Source of the DNA: CAYFUL01 sp964346375
GTDB lineage: Bacteria > Bacillota > Clostridia > Tissierellales > Peptoniphilaceae
Assembly (NCBI GenBank): GCA_964346375.1
Contig: CAYFUL010000063.1
Coordinates: 1 to 7,971, forward strand
Direction: 5' to 3'
DNA length: 7,971 nucleotides
Under the pieces are notes generated by a model. It was given only the letters and a program-made list of their open reading frames with translations. It ran no database searches and was not told the DNA's origin. Position 1 is the stretch's first letter, and each line of letters begins with the position of its first letter. Made by a program: the position numbers and the translations under genes. Positions 6,847-7,971 of the stretch are shown here, one piece after another.

Positions 6847-7442
6847 AACTCTAGCTCCTCAAGTACGTCTTTAATAGTTTCAAAATCAAATCCCTTTCCT
6901 ACCATATACCTTATTAATTTTTCCCTTTGGTTTTTTTTGCCAACAAGAGTTGGGAATTTTTTTAAGGCAATTTTTTTTGCATTTTCATACTCAAGACATA
7001 AATCTATTTCGCCAATGGCAGTCTTTGCAATTTCACTTGCAACTCCCTTTTGAAGAAGCATACTAAGTATTTTATTCTTACCGTCTCCATTTATTTCCAA
7101 TCTATCCTTTGTAAATAATCTTGCATATTCTAAATCGTCCAGGTAATTTTTTTGTTGTAATATTTCCACAACTTCCTCTGATACGTCAGTGAATCCCTTT
7201 TCAAAAAGATGTTGTTTTACTTGAAATGCAGTCTTTAAGTTTCTAAGGTACCTATATGAAATCTCCAGTCCTCTATTTACTCTATCTAAATATTTAAGTC
7301 TTTCAAACTCCACTTCATCGAGACTAAGACCTACATTTATATTGAAATCTACAACAGTATCTTCTAAAATATATATGTATTCCCCATTGTCTAGGGTTAT
7401 TTTGTAATTTCCTTTTACATATTCAAAATTTTCTATAATCAT
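6843..7442 (-). CDS. recX: Regulatory protein RecX
   Basis: RecX binds RecA filaments in the cytosol and limits RecA activity in recombination and the SOS response. The 199 residues show the family layout. A short N-terminal beta segment (about 1-35, NYKITLDNGEYIYIL) is typical of Firmicute forms. Helical three-helix repeats follow, with ISYRYLRNLKTAFQVKQHLFEKGF at 61-84 as the first repeat (its start matching the usual A/S-x-R-Y-L pattern), the strongly conserved YLDDLEYARLF at 100-110, GDGKNKILSMLLQKGV at 119-134 and a C-terminal repeat GKGFDFETIKDVL at 182-194. The start aligns with the family N-terminus. No good Shine-Dalgarno sequence precedes it; only AGG, 12 bases away. It heads a two-gene unit with the GIY-YIG gene (4-base overlap). 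recA is not in the window. Confidence 0.93.
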   Translation of the reverse strand: MIIENFEYVKGNYKITLDNGEYIYILEDTVVDFNINVGLSLDEVEFERLKYLDRVNRGLEISYRYLRNLKTAFQVKQHLFEKGFTDVSEEVVEILQQKNYLDDLEYARLFTKDRLEINGDGKNKILSMLLQKGVASEIAKTAIGEIDLCLEYENAKKIALKKFPTLVGKKNQREKLIRYMVGKGFDFETIKDVLEELEL

Positions 7443-7457
7443 AGGTATATTATACCT
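7443..7457 (-). promoter_or_regulatory. Palindrome with TATAAT immediately before recX
   Basis: On the minus strand this reads AGGTATAATATACCT, a perfect 7-bp inverted repeat around one central base, ending directly at the recX ATG. It contains a consensus -10 hexamer TATAAT (7454-7449). A start site the usual 6-8 bases downstream would fall at or beside the A of the ATG (7442). No good -35 is visible; the best fit is TTCCAC with a 19-base spacer. It may be a promoter, an operator, or both. Confidence 0.4.
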
Positions 7458-7494
7458 GTTTTTTAGCTCTAGGGTGGAATTTATCTATTAATTG

Positions 7495-7519
7495 CCTATA
7501 TTTTCTGATAATATATAGG
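7495..7519 (+). promoter_or_regulatory. Inverted repeat upstream of the FHA gene, possible promoter/operator
   Basis: CCTATAT (7495-7501) and ATATAGG (7513-7519) form a perfect 7-bp inverted repeat with an 11-base spacer containing GATAAT (7507-7512), a plausible -10. No well-spaced -35 is evident: TTGCCT at 7492 is too close, and TTATCT at 7481 is 20 bases away. The gene's ribosome binding site GAGGTGA (7524-7530) follows. Confidence 0.3.
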
Positions 7520-7533
7520 GATAGAGGTGAGTT

Positions 7534-7971
7534 ATGTTTGCAATAATTTCTCAAATTTTAAAGTATGTGTTTATTGTAATTATCTATGCTTTTATTTTTA
7601 GTATTCTTCGTCTTATCTATATGGATATTAGATCCACAGGTAGAAGAGACAGTTCCTACGAGGGTGCATATTTAAAAGTGGTTAATAGACTAGACGCATT
7701 AAGCTTTAAAATGGATGAGTACTACAATATAAAGAACAGCATAACGATAGGAAGATCGTCTAAGAACGATATAGCTATAAGGGATACTTTTGTATCTAAG
7801 ACTCATATGAGAATATACCTGGACAAGGGCATATACTTTATTGAGGATTTTGACTCAGCTAATGGTACCTATCTAAATGGAGAACGAATAAACGATATTA
7901 TTGAACTTCAAAATGGAGATAATATTGAAGTTGGTATGATAAAATTTTTATTCGTTGATACTAGGGGGTAG
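7534..7971 (+). CDS. Membrane-anchored FHA-domain protein
   Basis: This 145-residue protein has one N-terminal membrane helix at about 5-28, a short basic linker and a cytoplasmic forkhead-associated domain at about 48-142. FHA domains bind phosphothreonine peptides, usually products of Hanks-type Ser/Thr kinases. The signature is complete: GRSSKNDIAI at 73-82 (conserved Gly73-Arg74, Ser75), SKTHMRI at 88-94 (Ser88, His91), and SANGTYLNG at 108-116 (Asn110, Gly111, Asn115), so phosphopeptide binding should be intact. GAGGTGA at 7524-7530 precedes the ATG. The stop codon is the last three bases of the window, so the gene is complete. In many clostridia a similar gene precedes ftsW/rodA and a transpeptidase gene and is thought to link kinase signalling to wall growth; here that is inference because the downstream DNA is not shown. 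Confidence 0.9.
   Translation: MFAIISQILKYVFIVIIYAFIFSILRLIYMDIRSTGRRDSSYEGAYLKVVNRLDALSFKMDEYYNIKNSITIGRSSKNDIAIRDTFVSKTHMRIYLDKGIYFIEDFDSANGTYLNGERINDIIELQNGDNIEVGMIKFLFVDTRG

Noticed and set aside
7443..7457. LexA/SOS box upstream of recX
   Set aside because: The palindrome AGGTATAATATACCT lacks the GAAC...GTTC core of the Firmicute LexA site.

Overview
This AT-rich window has compact, tightly packed genes with strong AGGAGG-type ribosome binding sites. It reads as a chromosomal segment of a low-GC Gram-positive anaerobe of the Clostridia/Tissierellia type. That placement is inferred from the cdaA-cdaR pair, the codon bias and the style of the two-component kinase; no rRNA or marker gene in the window fixes the taxon. 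The content is core chromosomal, with no mobile element, CRISPR array or tRNA.

Bases 1-6593 (+ strand) look like the distal part of one long operon. It holds the 3' end of cdaA (c-di-AMP synthase), cdaR (its membrane-anchored YbbR regulator), guaB (IMP dehydrogenase), an OmpR-type response regulator, its sensor histidine kinase, an unrecognised 471-aa lipoprotein and a 105-aa three-helix membrane protein. Every junction is an overlap or a gap of no more than 12 bases. The block therefore places second-messenger synthesis, guanine nucleotide supply and an envelope-sensing phosphorelay with its own lipoprotein under probable shared transcription. In many Firmicutes glmM follows cdaA-cdaR; here guaB does.

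Bases 6588-6649 are the convergent end. A symmetric hairpin spans the stop codons of both converging genes. A second hairpin with a T-tract terminates the + operon from inside the coding sequence of the opposite gene.

Bases 6595-7442 (- strand) are a two-gene unit, recX (RecA regulator) then a UPF0213-type GIY-YIG nuclease-domain protein, with an ATGA overlap. The nuclease gene carries a 10-base run of N. The recX start codon is preceded by a perfect palindrome containing TATAAT and has no good Shine-Dalgarno sequence, so a leaderless transcript is possible.

Bases 7443-7533 are a divergent intergenic region with two inverted repeats. Bases 7534-7971 (+) encode a membrane-anchored FHA-domain protein, complete at the last base of the window. 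In related bacteria such a gene often sits upstream of ftsW/rodA and a penicillin-binding protein, but that neighbourhood lies outside the window.

No wholly new system is demonstrated. The least described part is the lipoprotein plus small membrane protein attached to the two-component pair.
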